Origin: JBBQVS01 sp964250765
GTDB lineage: Bacteria > Chloroflexota > Ktedonobacteria > Ktedonobacterales > Ktedonobacteraceae
Direction of reading: 5' to 3'
Length of the DNA stretch: 64,000 bases
Assembly: GCA_964250765.1 (NCBI GenBank)
Contig: CAXUHF010000009.1
Span: 9,564 to 73,563, forward strand
Shown here: piece after piece, positions 54,412 through 63,200 of the stretch
How positions within the stretch are numbered: the first letter of the stretch is position 1
How the letters are laid out: every line of letters starts with the position of its first letter
Notes under the pieces: generated by a model
Told to the model about the DNA's origin: nothing
What the model saw: only the letters and a program-made list of their open reading frames with translations
Databases searched by the model: none
Program-made: the position numbers and the translations under genes

Positions 54412-54680
54412 TGTAGGGGTCATAATTATCGCCTTTCACCAAATAATCAGGATAGAAAACGTCTGTAGGGGTCTAATTCTATTACACCCTGTGCGCAATC
54501 GATCCCGTCCACAGGATTGATGAAACGTTGCAAATGTTCTGCTCACGTGGTCTATTGCCGACGAGGGTGTAATAGAATTAGACCCCTACAGTTGACATAT
54601 CCGCGTTATTTTATCAAACACGTCATTATGCCCTATTCTATTCAATTGGGGCGAGGGCGTAATGAATTATGGCCCCTACG
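54412..54680. repeat. Palindromic repeat, family C, split by a B insertion
   Basis: The left half TGTAGGGGTCATAATTATCG starts at 54412; the right half, ending ATTATGGCCCCTAC, lies at 54653-54679. The family B copy sits between them. Confidence 0.6.
54464..54590. repeat. Palindromic repeat, family B (nested)
   Basis: 127 bp with standard TGTAGGGG / CCCCTACA ends and near-perfect arms. The interior has the ATGAAACGTTGCA motif seen in other copies. Confidence 0.9.
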
Positions 54681-54744
54681 ATCAAGGTTATCTTAATTTA
54701 CTATGGAAAGCCCTTACACCATAACGGACGGAGAACCAATAATT

Positions 54745-56262
54745 ATGTATACTTCTGACACTCTTCTTCCTGACTGGCTGACCCGTTGTGCACAAAATCG
54801 ACCACAGCATCTCGCCATTCGATATGGCGAAATCCAGTGGAGCTTTGCACAACTAGACCGAGAAGCTTCCCGTCTTGCACGTCAACTTGCTACTCTACAA
54901 ATTGGCGAAGGTAGTCGAGTGGCACTGTTAGCAGCGAATAGCCTGTACTTTGTGACATGTGTTCACGCATTGACACGATTAGGCGCGGTTCTTGTGCCCT
55001 TAAATACACGTCTGACACTGAACGAGTTACGCTGGCAAGTACAAGATGCACATGTGACGCTCTTACTCCACGACACTGAACACGCATCTCTAGCCATGCA
55101 GATTGTAGAGAACGTTCCACAACTGTCACAAGCAATGTTCACACACATTGAAACGGACAACATTCCTGCATTGAGCAGTTTATCGGAGACAGATGTTCCC
55201 TTACGCACACTTATTGATTTGCAAGCGACACAGGCAATCATGTATACCTCTGGTACAACTGGTACACCCAAAGGCGCAATTATTACGTATGGCATGCAGT
55301 GGTGGAACGCAATTGGCTCGGCACTCAATCTTGGACACCAGCCCGACGATTGCTGGCTGGCCTGTATGCCCTTTTTTCACATTGGTGGCCTCTCTATTCT
55401 CATGCGCAGCGTGATCTACCAAATTAGCGTGATTGTGCAACAAAAATTCGACGCAGAGGCGATCAATACTGCCATTCAAGAGCAACATGTGACGATTATC
55501 TCAGTCGTGGCGGTGATGTTGCAGCGTATGATTGCAGCATTGGATGAGCGAAAGAGTGTATATTCAACCGCGTTACGTTGTGTCCTGCTTGGCGGCGGTC
55601 CCGCACCACGACCATTATTGGAGGCTTGTGCCGCAAAACACATTCCAGTTGTACAAACCTATGGTATGACTGAGACATGCTCACAGGCAGTAACACTCGC
55701 CCCCGCAGACGCCCTACGGAAGCTTGGTTCGGCAGGACGCCCTCTGCCCTCCGTTCAACTCCGCATTCTACATGATGGTCAAGAAGTACAGGCAGACGAG
55801 GCAGGTGAGATATATCTGAAAGGCCCAACAATTACTCCTGGCTATGCTAACCGACCTGAAGCCACCGCACGTGCCCTTTCCAATGGTTGGCTAGCAACAG
55901 GTGATATCGGCTATCTGGACGCAGAGGGCTACCTGTATGTGCTAGACCGTCGCTCTGACCTCATTATCTCCGGTGGCGAAAACGTCTATCCAGCAGAAAT
56001 CGAAGCCATTCTGCTCTCACATCCCGACGTAGCCGAGGCTGGCGTATGTGGACAACCCGATCCACAATGGGGACAAGTGCCTATTGCCTTTGTCCATCTA
56101 AAGGATGGAAGCGGAGCCAGCACAAGTGATTTGATGGACTATGCGTCACAACGCCTCGCACGATACAAACAACCTCATGCTGTTCATATCGTAGAGCAAT
56201 TGCCACGCAACTCTTCCGGTAAGCTGCTACGTCGTGAGCTTTTCAAGTTGTTGCCCACGTAG
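54745..56262 (+). CDS. menE: o-Succinylbenzoate-CoA ligase
   Basis: MenE makes OSB-CoA with ATP. The 505-residue ANL-family protein has the P-loop MYTSGTTGTPKGAI, QTYGMTETCSQ, the hinge DRRSDLIISGGENVYPAEIE and the Lys motif LPRNSSGKLLRREL. ATG 54745 is preferred, as GGAG lies 10 bp upstream; ATG 54703 in the same frame has none. The stop TAG (56260-56262) is formed by the left end of a family A repeat (CGTAGGGACC). It is separated from menC by 341 bp of repeats. Confidence 0.92.
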   Translation: MYTSDTLLPDWLTRCAQNRPQHLAIRYGEIQWSFAQLDREASRLARQLATLQIGEGSRVALLAANSLYFVTCVHALTRLGAVLVPLNTRLTLNELRWQVQDAHVTLLLHDTEHASLAMQIVENVPQLSQAMFTHIETDNIPALSSLSETDVPLRTLIDLQATQAIMYTSGTTGTPKGAIITYGMQWWNAIGSALNLGHQPDDCWLACMPFFHIGGLSILMRSVIYQISVIVQQKFDAEAINTAIQEQHVTIISVVAVMLQRMIAALDERKSVYSTALRCVLLGGGPAPRPLLEACAAKHIPVVQTYGMTETCSQAVTLAPADALRKLGSAGRPLPSVQLRILHDGQEVQADEAGEIYLKGPTITPGYANRPEATARALSNGWLATGDIGYLDAEGYLYVLDRRSDLIISGGENVYPAEIEAILLSHPDVAEAGVCGQPDPQWGQVPIAFVHLKDGSGASTSDLMDYASQRLARYKQPHAVHIVEQLPRNSSGKLLRRELFKLLPT

Positions 56263-56377
56263 GGACCGATTTATCGTGTCCTGAGGGTGGGGTAGGGCAA
56301 TGTGTCGGCGAAGATACGTTTCCCTCAACGTGGTCCCACCCCAACCCCACCTAGGACGCGATAAATCGGTCCCTACA
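56259..56377. repeat. Palindromic repeat, family A
   Basis: Arms GTAGGGACCGATTTATCG and complement, with a GC-rich inner section (GGTGGGGT / ACCCCACC-like). TTGACG follows one base after the right end. Confidence 0.87.
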
Positions 56378-56400
56378 ATTGACGTGTTACAAATAATTCA

Positions 56401-56676
56401 TCATCCATAATATGCAGGTACCGTTTTGAGCATTTGCCACTGTTGACCATCATGACCGAAGATGACCAGTGCTACATGCTCACGCTCGACGATCTCAAGC
56501 AGTTTACGCGTACTTGTGTACAAATACTGTTTGATTTTGTACACAAGTATAACGTCAAAATAGTGACTGTTGCCCACCTTCCTCTGCTTGTTTCGTTTTG
56601 GTAAGTTGCTTTTTAGATGCTCGTCTTCTTGCTTCCAGTTCTTTGCGAAAATCGAAAGCACGAGTTTTCTATTCAT
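56401..56676 (-). pseudogene. Possible serine recombinase (resolvase) remnant
   Basis: 91 residues. The stretch FDVILVYKIKQYLYTSTRKL followed by LEIVEREHVALVIF resembles the core strand and helix of resolvase-type serine recombinases (usually FDVVVVYKLDRLSRS), but the RLSR part is lost and neither the N-terminal Ser region nor the DNA-binding part is present. It is A/T-rich and sits between a repeat and a terminator. The likeness is modest, and it could instead be an unrelated small gene. Confidence 0.35.
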
Positions 56677-56711
56677 ATTGTTCTATAATGACATACTGAT
56701 AGAGTGTAGGC

Positions 56712-56779
56712 TATTCGAGAACAAACGAACGGGATGTAGCTAGACTCGTCCAGCTACATCCCGTTCGTTTGTTCTCGAA
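56712..56779. terminator. Long perfect hairpin terminator
   Basis: 29-bp perfect arms (56712-56740 and 56751-56779) with a 10-base loop, downstream of the minus-strand glycosyltransferase. Confidence 0.8.
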
Positions 56780-56785
56780 TATATT

Positions 56786-58207
56786 TTATTCTTCGCTTGC
56801 AGCTAGTGCGGCAATCATGGACTCATCAACGAGAGGCCCACTTACACGCACACTGCCATCAGAGGCTTTTGAGGCGAATGTGAGTGAGCTGTACGTAACG
56901 GTCACTTTGACCTCGCGGTTACGTACTCCAACACGTACTGGTGTAGACTCCACGGCTTGCTTAATGCGCTGCGCCACGATTTCGGCTCCGTGCTGCTCGG
57001 CACGAATAACGGCGGTCACAATGCCTGCTCCATTGATTGACAGCTTATCCTCTTTGCGTACACGTGTACGCAGGAATGGGAGCATCTTGCGTGCAACTTC
57101 AGTTGCCTCGCGGTCCTCACGTTCACGATGAATGTCATTGCCAGACGCGCCATCAAGTGTGAAGCGAAAGACAAGTACACTTTGCGCGTTGCAGATACGG
57201 CGCATCTTACGCTGACCCGCTTCCAGGTCTTTCGTCGAGTCAACCATTTGCCAAATATGGTGCTCGCGCTTACGCCAGAAGTCATAATGCCCCTGCACAC
57301 GTGCATAGCTTTCGAGCAGAATGGTTCCAGTCGTCCATGCAGCCTGCTTGGGTGTACTCATTGTGAAGTCGCGACAGGCGATAAGCTGGCGCAGAATTGG
57401 CGATGCCTTCATTGTCGAAGCTTCATAATTCTGCTGGGCACGCACTTTCAAATGCCCAGCATAGATACGTCTGCGCTGCTTGAGAAAATCACGAACGTTA
57501 AGAGGTCCCTTGTTATAGACAACACATTCAGGTCTATATTGTAATTGATAATCAAGCTGCGAAATAACTGCTTGTATAGAAATTTCATCAACGGCACTGT
57601 TAGTAGGGATGCTTGGCACAATGGTGCGAAACGCAATAATTTCGCCAAGTTTCGCATGAGTGCGAGCTAGACGGTCATGTAAGCGCCATAAGAGATGAAC
57701 CGAGTGTCCCATGAATGTTGATACATCATTGATAGGAACAGGACGACCACCCGTCATCCCGACTTTAGGATCGAGAAATGGTGAGCAGAGATGTTCAAGA
57801 GCTGACTCTTCTGGAATCACGTCCGCGCCCACTAAAACCGCTACCTCGCTCGTTGTTTGTTTCAGAAAGAGATTGATAGCTGATGCTTTGCCCTCGCGCT
57901 TCTCTTGTATATAAAGACGAACACGCGGCTCTTTCAACGCGATCTCTGCGACAGTCGGGACGGTACGATCAGTGCAACCACTTGCAACAACGATCACCTC
58001 CTCTACACGAATAGATGGCCCCTCTTGTTTAAGAACAGCGTTGATAGTACGAGCGATATTAGCCTCTTCGTTATATGCCATAATGCCAATACTACAGCCC
58101 ACCCGCTCGTCACTTATTTCTACCTGCTCGTCTACCTGTGTTATATGCAGGTTCTGCTGCTCTCCGTTGCTAGTGTTACTACTTACGATGTCTACCCTTG
58201 TTGCCAT
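56786..58207 (-). CDS. Family 2 glycosyltransferase fused to a degenerate GGDEF-like domain
   Basis: Residues about 35-270 are a GT-A family 2 transferase: IGIMAYNEEANIARTINAVL, VIVVASGCTDRT, EGKASAINLFL, AVLVGADVIPE (DxD-like position) and a C-terminal KQRRRIYAGHLKVR in place of QxxRW. Residues about 345-460 resemble a GGDEF/nucleotide-cyclase fold: RKMLPFLRTRVRKEDKLSIN, then GAEIVAQRIKQAVES and VKVTVTYSSLTF. The GGDEF loop itself reads NGAGI, so cyclase activity is unlikely; it may bind a nucleotide and control the transferase. There is no membrane helix. AAGGAG precedes ATG 58207. A single-gene unit. Confidence 0.75.
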   Translation of the reverse strand: MATRVDIVSSNTSNGEQQNLHITQVDEQVEISDERVGCSIGIMAYNEEANIARTINAVLKQEGPSIRVEEVIVVASGCTDRTVPTVAEIALKEPRVRLYIQEKREGKASAINLFLKQTTSEVAVLVGADVIPEESALEHLCSPFLDPKVGMTGGRPVPINDVSTFMGHSVHLLWRLHDRLARTHAKLGEIIAFRTIVPSIPTNSAVDEISIQAVISQLDYQLQYRPECVVYNKGPLNVRDFLKQRRRIYAGHLKVRAQQNYEASTMKASPILRQLIACRDFTMSTPKQAAWTTGTILLESYARVQGHYDFWRKREHHIWQMVDSTKDLEAGQRKMRRICNAQSVLVFRFTLDGASGNDIHREREDREATEVARKMLPFLRTRVRKEDKLSINGAGIVTAVIRAEQHGAEIVAQRIKQAVESTPVRVGVRNREVKVTVTYSSLTFASKASDGSVRVSGPLVDESMIAALAASEE

Positions 58208-58524
58208 GGAAGGCGTCTCCTTTGCCAGAATAGTTTAGAGTCTTTTTTATTTTCTTTTTCTGGTATTCCGCTTCCACATAGCTCTACATCAAATGAACCC
58301 TTCACCATTGTTTTATAGCGTATCATCTTGATGCTGTGGAAAAAGATAAGATATGGTTAAGATATGGTTGCAAATATATCAATGTTGTTGTGAAAACACA
58401 AGTTTAGTAGGACGTTAGGTTCATAGGAGAAAGACAAAGTAGAAAAAACGGTGTATATTACAGCAATTGAGGCAGAGAGGGACCTCTGTACTACCTAGTA
58501 TTTTGAGAAAGATAGAAAATTTTT
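58208..58524. other. Divergent intergenic region, GT2 / YdjM-HNH gene
   Basis: About 317 bp, A/T-rich. Contains a tandem 11-bp direct repeat AAGATATGGTT (58348-58358 and 58359-58369), which could be a regulator site. No gene or clear promoter seen. Confidence 0.5.
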
Positions 58525-59049
58525 ATGCGTCCAAAAGAACATGCAACACTTTCAACGGCAGCCGCCATTATTGCACTTCCCTGGCTTAAAAAAGATATCT
58601 GGCTTCCCTTTGCATCCAGCATTTTGATTGATGTTGACCACTATCTCTGGCATGTTGTCGCTTATCGTACGCTCAGCCTGCGTGCTGCAATGCGCTACTT
58701 TAATCAGGCTGACCCACCTCAGCTTATGGAGGCCCGCCTGCTCCATCATCCGCTTGTACTGGGTACTCTGCTCTTTTTCGCGCTTCGTCTGCGTTCGCGC
58801 ACACTAGGTCTCATTCTTGCAGGCTTGCTCTTTCATGTCAGTCTGGATGCCATTCACGTCACGCAGATGAGCAATTTGAAGCGTTCACTAAGCGCGCAAG
58901 CAAACAATACCTGTCCTGAATGTAACCAGCATTTCGATGCCTTACAACTTCACACAACCTATATCGCGCCAAATCTGCTTGATCGCTATAACCCACAACA
59001 CTTCATCGTACTGTGTCCAACCTGCCACGAACGAGCACACGCATCCTAA
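58525..59049 (+). CDS. YdjM-like membrane protein fused to an HNH-type zinc motif
   Basis: 174 residues. The N-terminal 115 resemble the YdjM/DUF457 membrane metal-dependent hydrolases: HATLSTAAAIIALPWL, the DVDHYLWH metal motif, LLHHPLVLG and a last helix ending HVSLDAIHV. The C-terminal 50 look like a small HNH domain: CPECNQHFDALQLHTTYIAP, then FIVLCPTCHERAH. Two CxxC pairs hold zinc, and LHTTYIAP takes the place of the usual LHVHHI. If active it would be a nuclease on the inner face of the membrane. The frame is compact, and a family D repeat follows. The ribosome site at ATG 58525 is poor. Confidence 0.6.
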   Translation: MRPKEHATLSTAAAIIALPWLKKDIWLPFASSILIDVDHYLWHVVAYRTLSLRAAMRYFNQADPPQLMEARLLHHPLVLGTLLFFALRLRSRTLGLILAGLLFHVSLDAIHVTQMSNLKRSLSAQANNTCPECNQHFDALQLHTTYIAPNLLDRYNPQHFIVLCPTCHERAHAS

Positions 59050-59085
59050 ATTCTATAAATTTCATGATATAGAAGCCGAAGTACT

Positions 59086-59168
59086 CCTGTACGGGTCTGC
59101 TTCAGCACACCCTGTCCTCCAACATTTGTGTATGGCGAACAGGGTGTGCTGAAGCAGACCCGTACAGG
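59086..59168. repeat. Palindromic repeat, family D
   Basis: 83 bp with 28-bp perfect arms beginning CCTGTACGGGTCTGCTTCAG. Matches the copy at 18262 across both arms and much of the loop. Confidence 0.92.
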
Positions 59169-59186
59169 ATACATCATTGAATTGTG

Positions 59187-59215
59187 GTGACAATCATGGC
59201 ACACTATGATATAAT
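59187..59215 (+). promoter_or_regulatory. Promoter of the secG operon
   Basis: GTGACA (59187-59192) and perfect TATAAT (59210-59215), 17-bp spacer. Confidence 0.7.
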
Positions 59216-59281
59216 CGCATCAATGGTTGGAAACAGATGCTGTGTGTATGTCAATCTCTACACACGAAAGCGAGGAAATTC

Positions 59282-59521
59282 TTGGTCTTAAGCGCATATC
59301 TTCCGGCAATCAGAATCGTTCAGATCATTCTCTGTGTTGCCGTTATCATTTTTATTCTCTTACAGGCTCGTGGTGCTGGTCTTGGCAGTGCCTTTGGTGG
59401 CAGTAGCGCGGGTTCAGTGTTTAAAACACGGCGTGGCGTAGAGCGTCTCATCTTCAATACCACTATCGTCTTTGTGGTGCTTTTCTGTCTCATCTCAATA
59501 CTCAGTGCAGCAATTCGATAA
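59282..59521 (+). CDS. secG: Preprotein translocase subunit SecG
   Basis: SecG is a small two-helix partner of SecYE. The 79 residues show helix 1 (IRIVQIILCVAVIIFILLQ), the conserved loop GAGLGSAFGGSSAGSVF and helix 2 (FNTTIVFVVLFCLISIL). TTG 59282 is chosen as start because GAGGA lies 6 bp before it; the frame opens at ATG 59237, which lacks a ribosome site and would give a non-typical N-terminus. It is first in a run with an SGNH lipoprotein and the FtsX permease. Confidence 0.88.
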   Translation: MVLSAYLPAIRIVQIILCVAVIIFILLQARGAGLGSAFGGSSAGSVFKTRRGVERLIFNTTIVFVVLFCLISILSAAIR

Positions 59522-59561
59522 TCGGTTAGGCAGAAAACAGGCACTCTCATTACGTGGATGG

Positions 59562-60290
59562 TTGGGTCGACAACAGCACACAGGCTTTACCTTTTTTGTA
59601 CTGCTATGTGCTATAGCTTTTTGCGTTACAAGCTGTGGCGCGATTTCAGGAGGGCAAACGACTCCTCCCAATAATCCAGTGGTGCAACAAGCCGCTAAAG
59701 CACGTCTCACCTATGTGGCAATAGGAGCTTCAGACACCTATGGCATTGGCACAGATGATCCACAAACGCAAAGCTGGCCTGCCGACCTTTCCACGAAATT
59801 AGGAGATGATGTCCACCTTATCAATCTTGGTATTCCTGGTGTTCATGCTGATAGTGCGTTAAATGTTGAAGTGCCCATCGCACTCGATAGCCATCCTGAC
59901 ATCGTTACTATATGGCTCGCCGTGAATGACCTTGCTGACAATGTATCGCTCACCGACTACACACGCAGTATGGATAGTATCCTCACACGTCTACAACAAT
60001 TGACGCCACATACACGCATTGCAGTAGCAAACGTACCCGATGTTACAGTCTTACCACGTTTCCAAACAGAAAACGCACAAGCACTTCACGAACGTATCAC
60101 GGCATATAATACAGTTATTGCGTCCCTTGTACAAAAACATCATGCGCTACTCGTGGATTTGTACACACGTTGGCAAGACCTCGCCAACCATCCCGATTAC
60201 ATTAGCAATGATGGTTTCCATCCTAACGCATTAGGCTATGCAGCTATTGCCACCATCTTCTATCAGGTTCTACAGGAAAATGCGAAATGA
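59562..60290 (+). CDS. SGNH/GDSL-type lipoprotein hydrolase
   Basis: The family hydrolyses esters of lipids or sugars. Block I is YVAIGASDTYGIG with the Ser, block II NLGIPGVHA, block III WLAVNDLADN with Asn, and block V SNDGFHPNALGY with the Asp-His pair. TTG 59562 gives a neat lipoprotein signal peptide (FFVLLCAIAFCVTSC, lipid on C25); the frame runs up into secG (TTG 59472). The protein is thus an outward-facing lipoprotein. It overlaps the next gene by 4 bp (ATGA), so the enzyme and permease are probably co-translated. Confidence 0.85.
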   Translation: MGRQQHTGFTFFVLLCAIAFCVTSCGAISGGQTTPPNNPVVQQAAKARLTYVAIGASDTYGIGTDDPQTQSWPADLSTKLGDDVHLINLGIPGVHADSALNVEVPIALDSHPDIVTIWLAVNDLADNVSLTDYTRSMDSILTRLQQLTPHTRIAVANVPDVTVLPRFQTENAQALHERITAYNTVIASLVQKHHALLVDLYTRWQDLANHPDYISNDGFHPNALGYAAIATIFYQVLQENAK

Positions 60291-63200
60291 CGCAAATCTT
60301 TGGTATCCCTCTTGACACACTCACAACAATTCTCGTAAGCATCACTCTCATTATTGTTATAGGTGTACTCCTTTTGGCACTTACAAACAAGATATTTTTC
60401 AAGATAGGAGTGCGCAATATTCCGCGCCGACGCTTGCAAATGTTGCTGATCGTGTTCGCGCTTATGCTCTCAACAACGCTCCTCTCTAGCGTCCTGGCGA
60501 CAGGTGATGTGATTACTGCGGCAGTGCAGAGTGTAGCTATCTATAACTATGGCAATATTGATGAAATTATCGAAGGCGGAAGTAGCCCACTTGGTCTTTA
60601 CCGCGATGGCGTCTACTACTCATTGCTCGATCAGAACAAACACAATAGCGATATCACCGCGATAGGCGCGGCACTGCGTGAACAAAACCTCCTGGTAGCA
60701 GATCAAACATCACGTCAGGTACGCTCAAACGTTACAGCCCTTGGCATTATTCCAGGAAGTGAGCAAGGCTTCGGCGGGATGCAGGATGTGAATAGCAAGA
60801 AACGTTTTACCACGACCAGTCTCGCAACAAATCAGGTATATCTTAACCAGACTGCTGCCCAGTTACTCAATGCCCATGCTGGTGACACTCTCTACCTCTA
60901 CGCCCAACGTTGGTCAGGACAACGTTATACGATGCACATTGTGGGTATCGTACAAAATGGTGGACTCGTTGGGGACAATCCTTTTTTACTAAGCAATGTG
61001 AAAACCTTTCAAAATATTGAAGGTAATAATGACGTTATTAGTCAGGTCTTTATTGCGAATCGTGGTGGTGTTGGCGCGTCAGACAGCGTGACGGATACAC
61101 TCAATCAGCAACTTTTTCATGGTGTTCACGTTATACAGGTCAAACAACAAGGCGTGACGAACTCACAGAATGCCCAGGAAATCTTTTCTCGTATCTTTGG
61201 TCTTTTTAGTCTTTTTGCGCTTGCAATTGGTCTCCTACTCATTTTCCTCATCTTCATTTTGTTAGCAGCCGAGCGTCGTGCGGAAATGGGAATGGCACGT
61301 GCGATTGGCGTACAACGGCGGCATCTCATCCTGATGTTTCTTTTTGAGGGTGCTATCTATGACGTGCTTTCGTCTATCGTTGGGCTAGCGTCAGGTATTG
61401 GGATAGGAGCGTTGCTGGTTGTCTTTCTCGGCCCAGTCCTGGTACGTTTCAACTTTCCCTTGAAACTCACCTTTCAGCCACGTAGTTTGATTATTGCCTA
61501 TTGCCTGGGTGTCATCTTTACCTTCTGTTCCGTTGCAATCTCCTCCTGGCTCGTCAGTCGTATGACTGTGGTGGAAGCCATGCGTGATTTGCCGGAGCCA
61601 AGCCATTATGCTCTCTCGCTTGGTGAACTCGGTGTACGCCTTTTCGACCTGCTCAAACAATTAGGACAATCGCTTACAAAGCGACCTCATGCTAACCTGC
61701 GGCGTGCACGCCGTATCCTGCTAGAGCATCTTCCTGATACAGGTATTGGCTTCGTGCGTTCACTCGTCTTACTAGGCTTTCTTCCACTTTTTGCTGGTTA
61801 CTGGCTCACACAGATTGGACTAGAACAAGCTCTCATTATTCCATTTTCACTTGGCCTATCTCTCCTTGCTATTGGTGGGGGATTGCTTCTTAAAGCCGTA
61901 TTGTTACAGCTTTATCGCGTTGGTACGGGCTTACTACAGCGACGAAGGCAACCGCGAGGAGATACTTTCAACGGTAGGGAGTTTCAAAAGAGAGATTTAC
62001 GAGAAGAAGTGCCTGTAGGGACCGATTTATCACGTCCTTCTGGTATATCAATTGCCGACGAGGACGTGATAAATCGGTCCCTACAGGCAACGAATACACC
62101 TATTAAAAAACCTACTGTTCCAGATCAGGTTCAACGCATAGAAGTCGTCTCTAAGGTGCTTAACCGTATTGTATCAACGCTTATTGCGTTAGCTATCGCG
62201 GCGTATTGGGCACTACCATTTGATGCATTAGGGCAGCTTGGTCTACCACGTTTTCAAGGCGGTATCGAGGTCTTTTTCGTTGCAGGCATGATGATGGTCA
62301 TGGGTTCGGTTTGGGCCATCGTTGTCAACGCTGAACTCATTGTGAGACCACTACTAGCACTCTGCTCACGACTCCCAAGCATCTACGCGATGACTAGACT
62401 CGCCTCTGCCTATCCTCTCCATAGACGACTACGTACAGGGCTAAACGTTGTCATGTTTAGTCTGGTAGTCTTTGCCATGACAGTGATGGCGATTATCACG
62501 AACGCAACACAAAGTTCGTATGCCGATATCAACACGCAAACAGGTGGCTATGATATTCAGGCTACTGCCTACTTCAAGCCGTTGCAGAATATAAATGCAT
62601 CACTTGCACAACACGGCATCAATCCAAACGTGTTTTCCACCATAGGTGTGCGCAACACAACGGTAGTGGGCATGATTCAGCCAAGTGCGGGTGCACCACG
62701 CTGGTCACTTTATCCAGCACAGGTTATCAGCGGCGGCTTTTTACAGGGCGATGGACTACATCTTACCGCACGCGCGAAGGGCTTTGAGAGCGATAATGCC
62801 GTCTGGCAAGCTCTACAATCACATCCAGATTATGCTCTCATTGATAGTAGTTCGTTGCCATACAATCCCAATGTTGCAAGTAATGCAGGAGTGTATGATC
62901 CATCGTCACCATCAGCGAACGCGGTCGGTGCTCCTACGACTCCGCCGGGGTTTGACGCAGATTACACTTTCTCGGTCAATGGTGTCTATCAAGGGGATAC
63001 AAGTTTTGCTGCCGTTCCTGTATGGGTTACAGGACTCTCCATCAAGCAATCAGTTAAATTGACAATCATTGGCGTGGTTGATAATAGCGATAGTTCCCAC
63101 TTTGGTCTTTACATTCCACGCTCTGCCTATAGCAGCGCAAGCATTGCAGCCAGCGCAAGCGATCTACAAGGTATTGGAAACACTACACTTGACCCCAATG

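Larger units (their letters stand above)
54404..54744. other. Spacer of nested repeats between menC and menE
   Basis: About 340 bp made mostly of a family B repeat lying between two halves of a family C repeat. No gene seen. TTGACA at 54592-54597 has no good -10 partner at normal spacing. Confidence 0.7.

Noticed and set aside
54592..54620. Promoter for menE at TTGACA
   Set aside because: No acceptable -10 box lies 16-18 bp downstream.
940..62085. CRISPR array
   Set aside because: The repeats are dispersed, palindromic and in no regular spacing; no cas gene is present.
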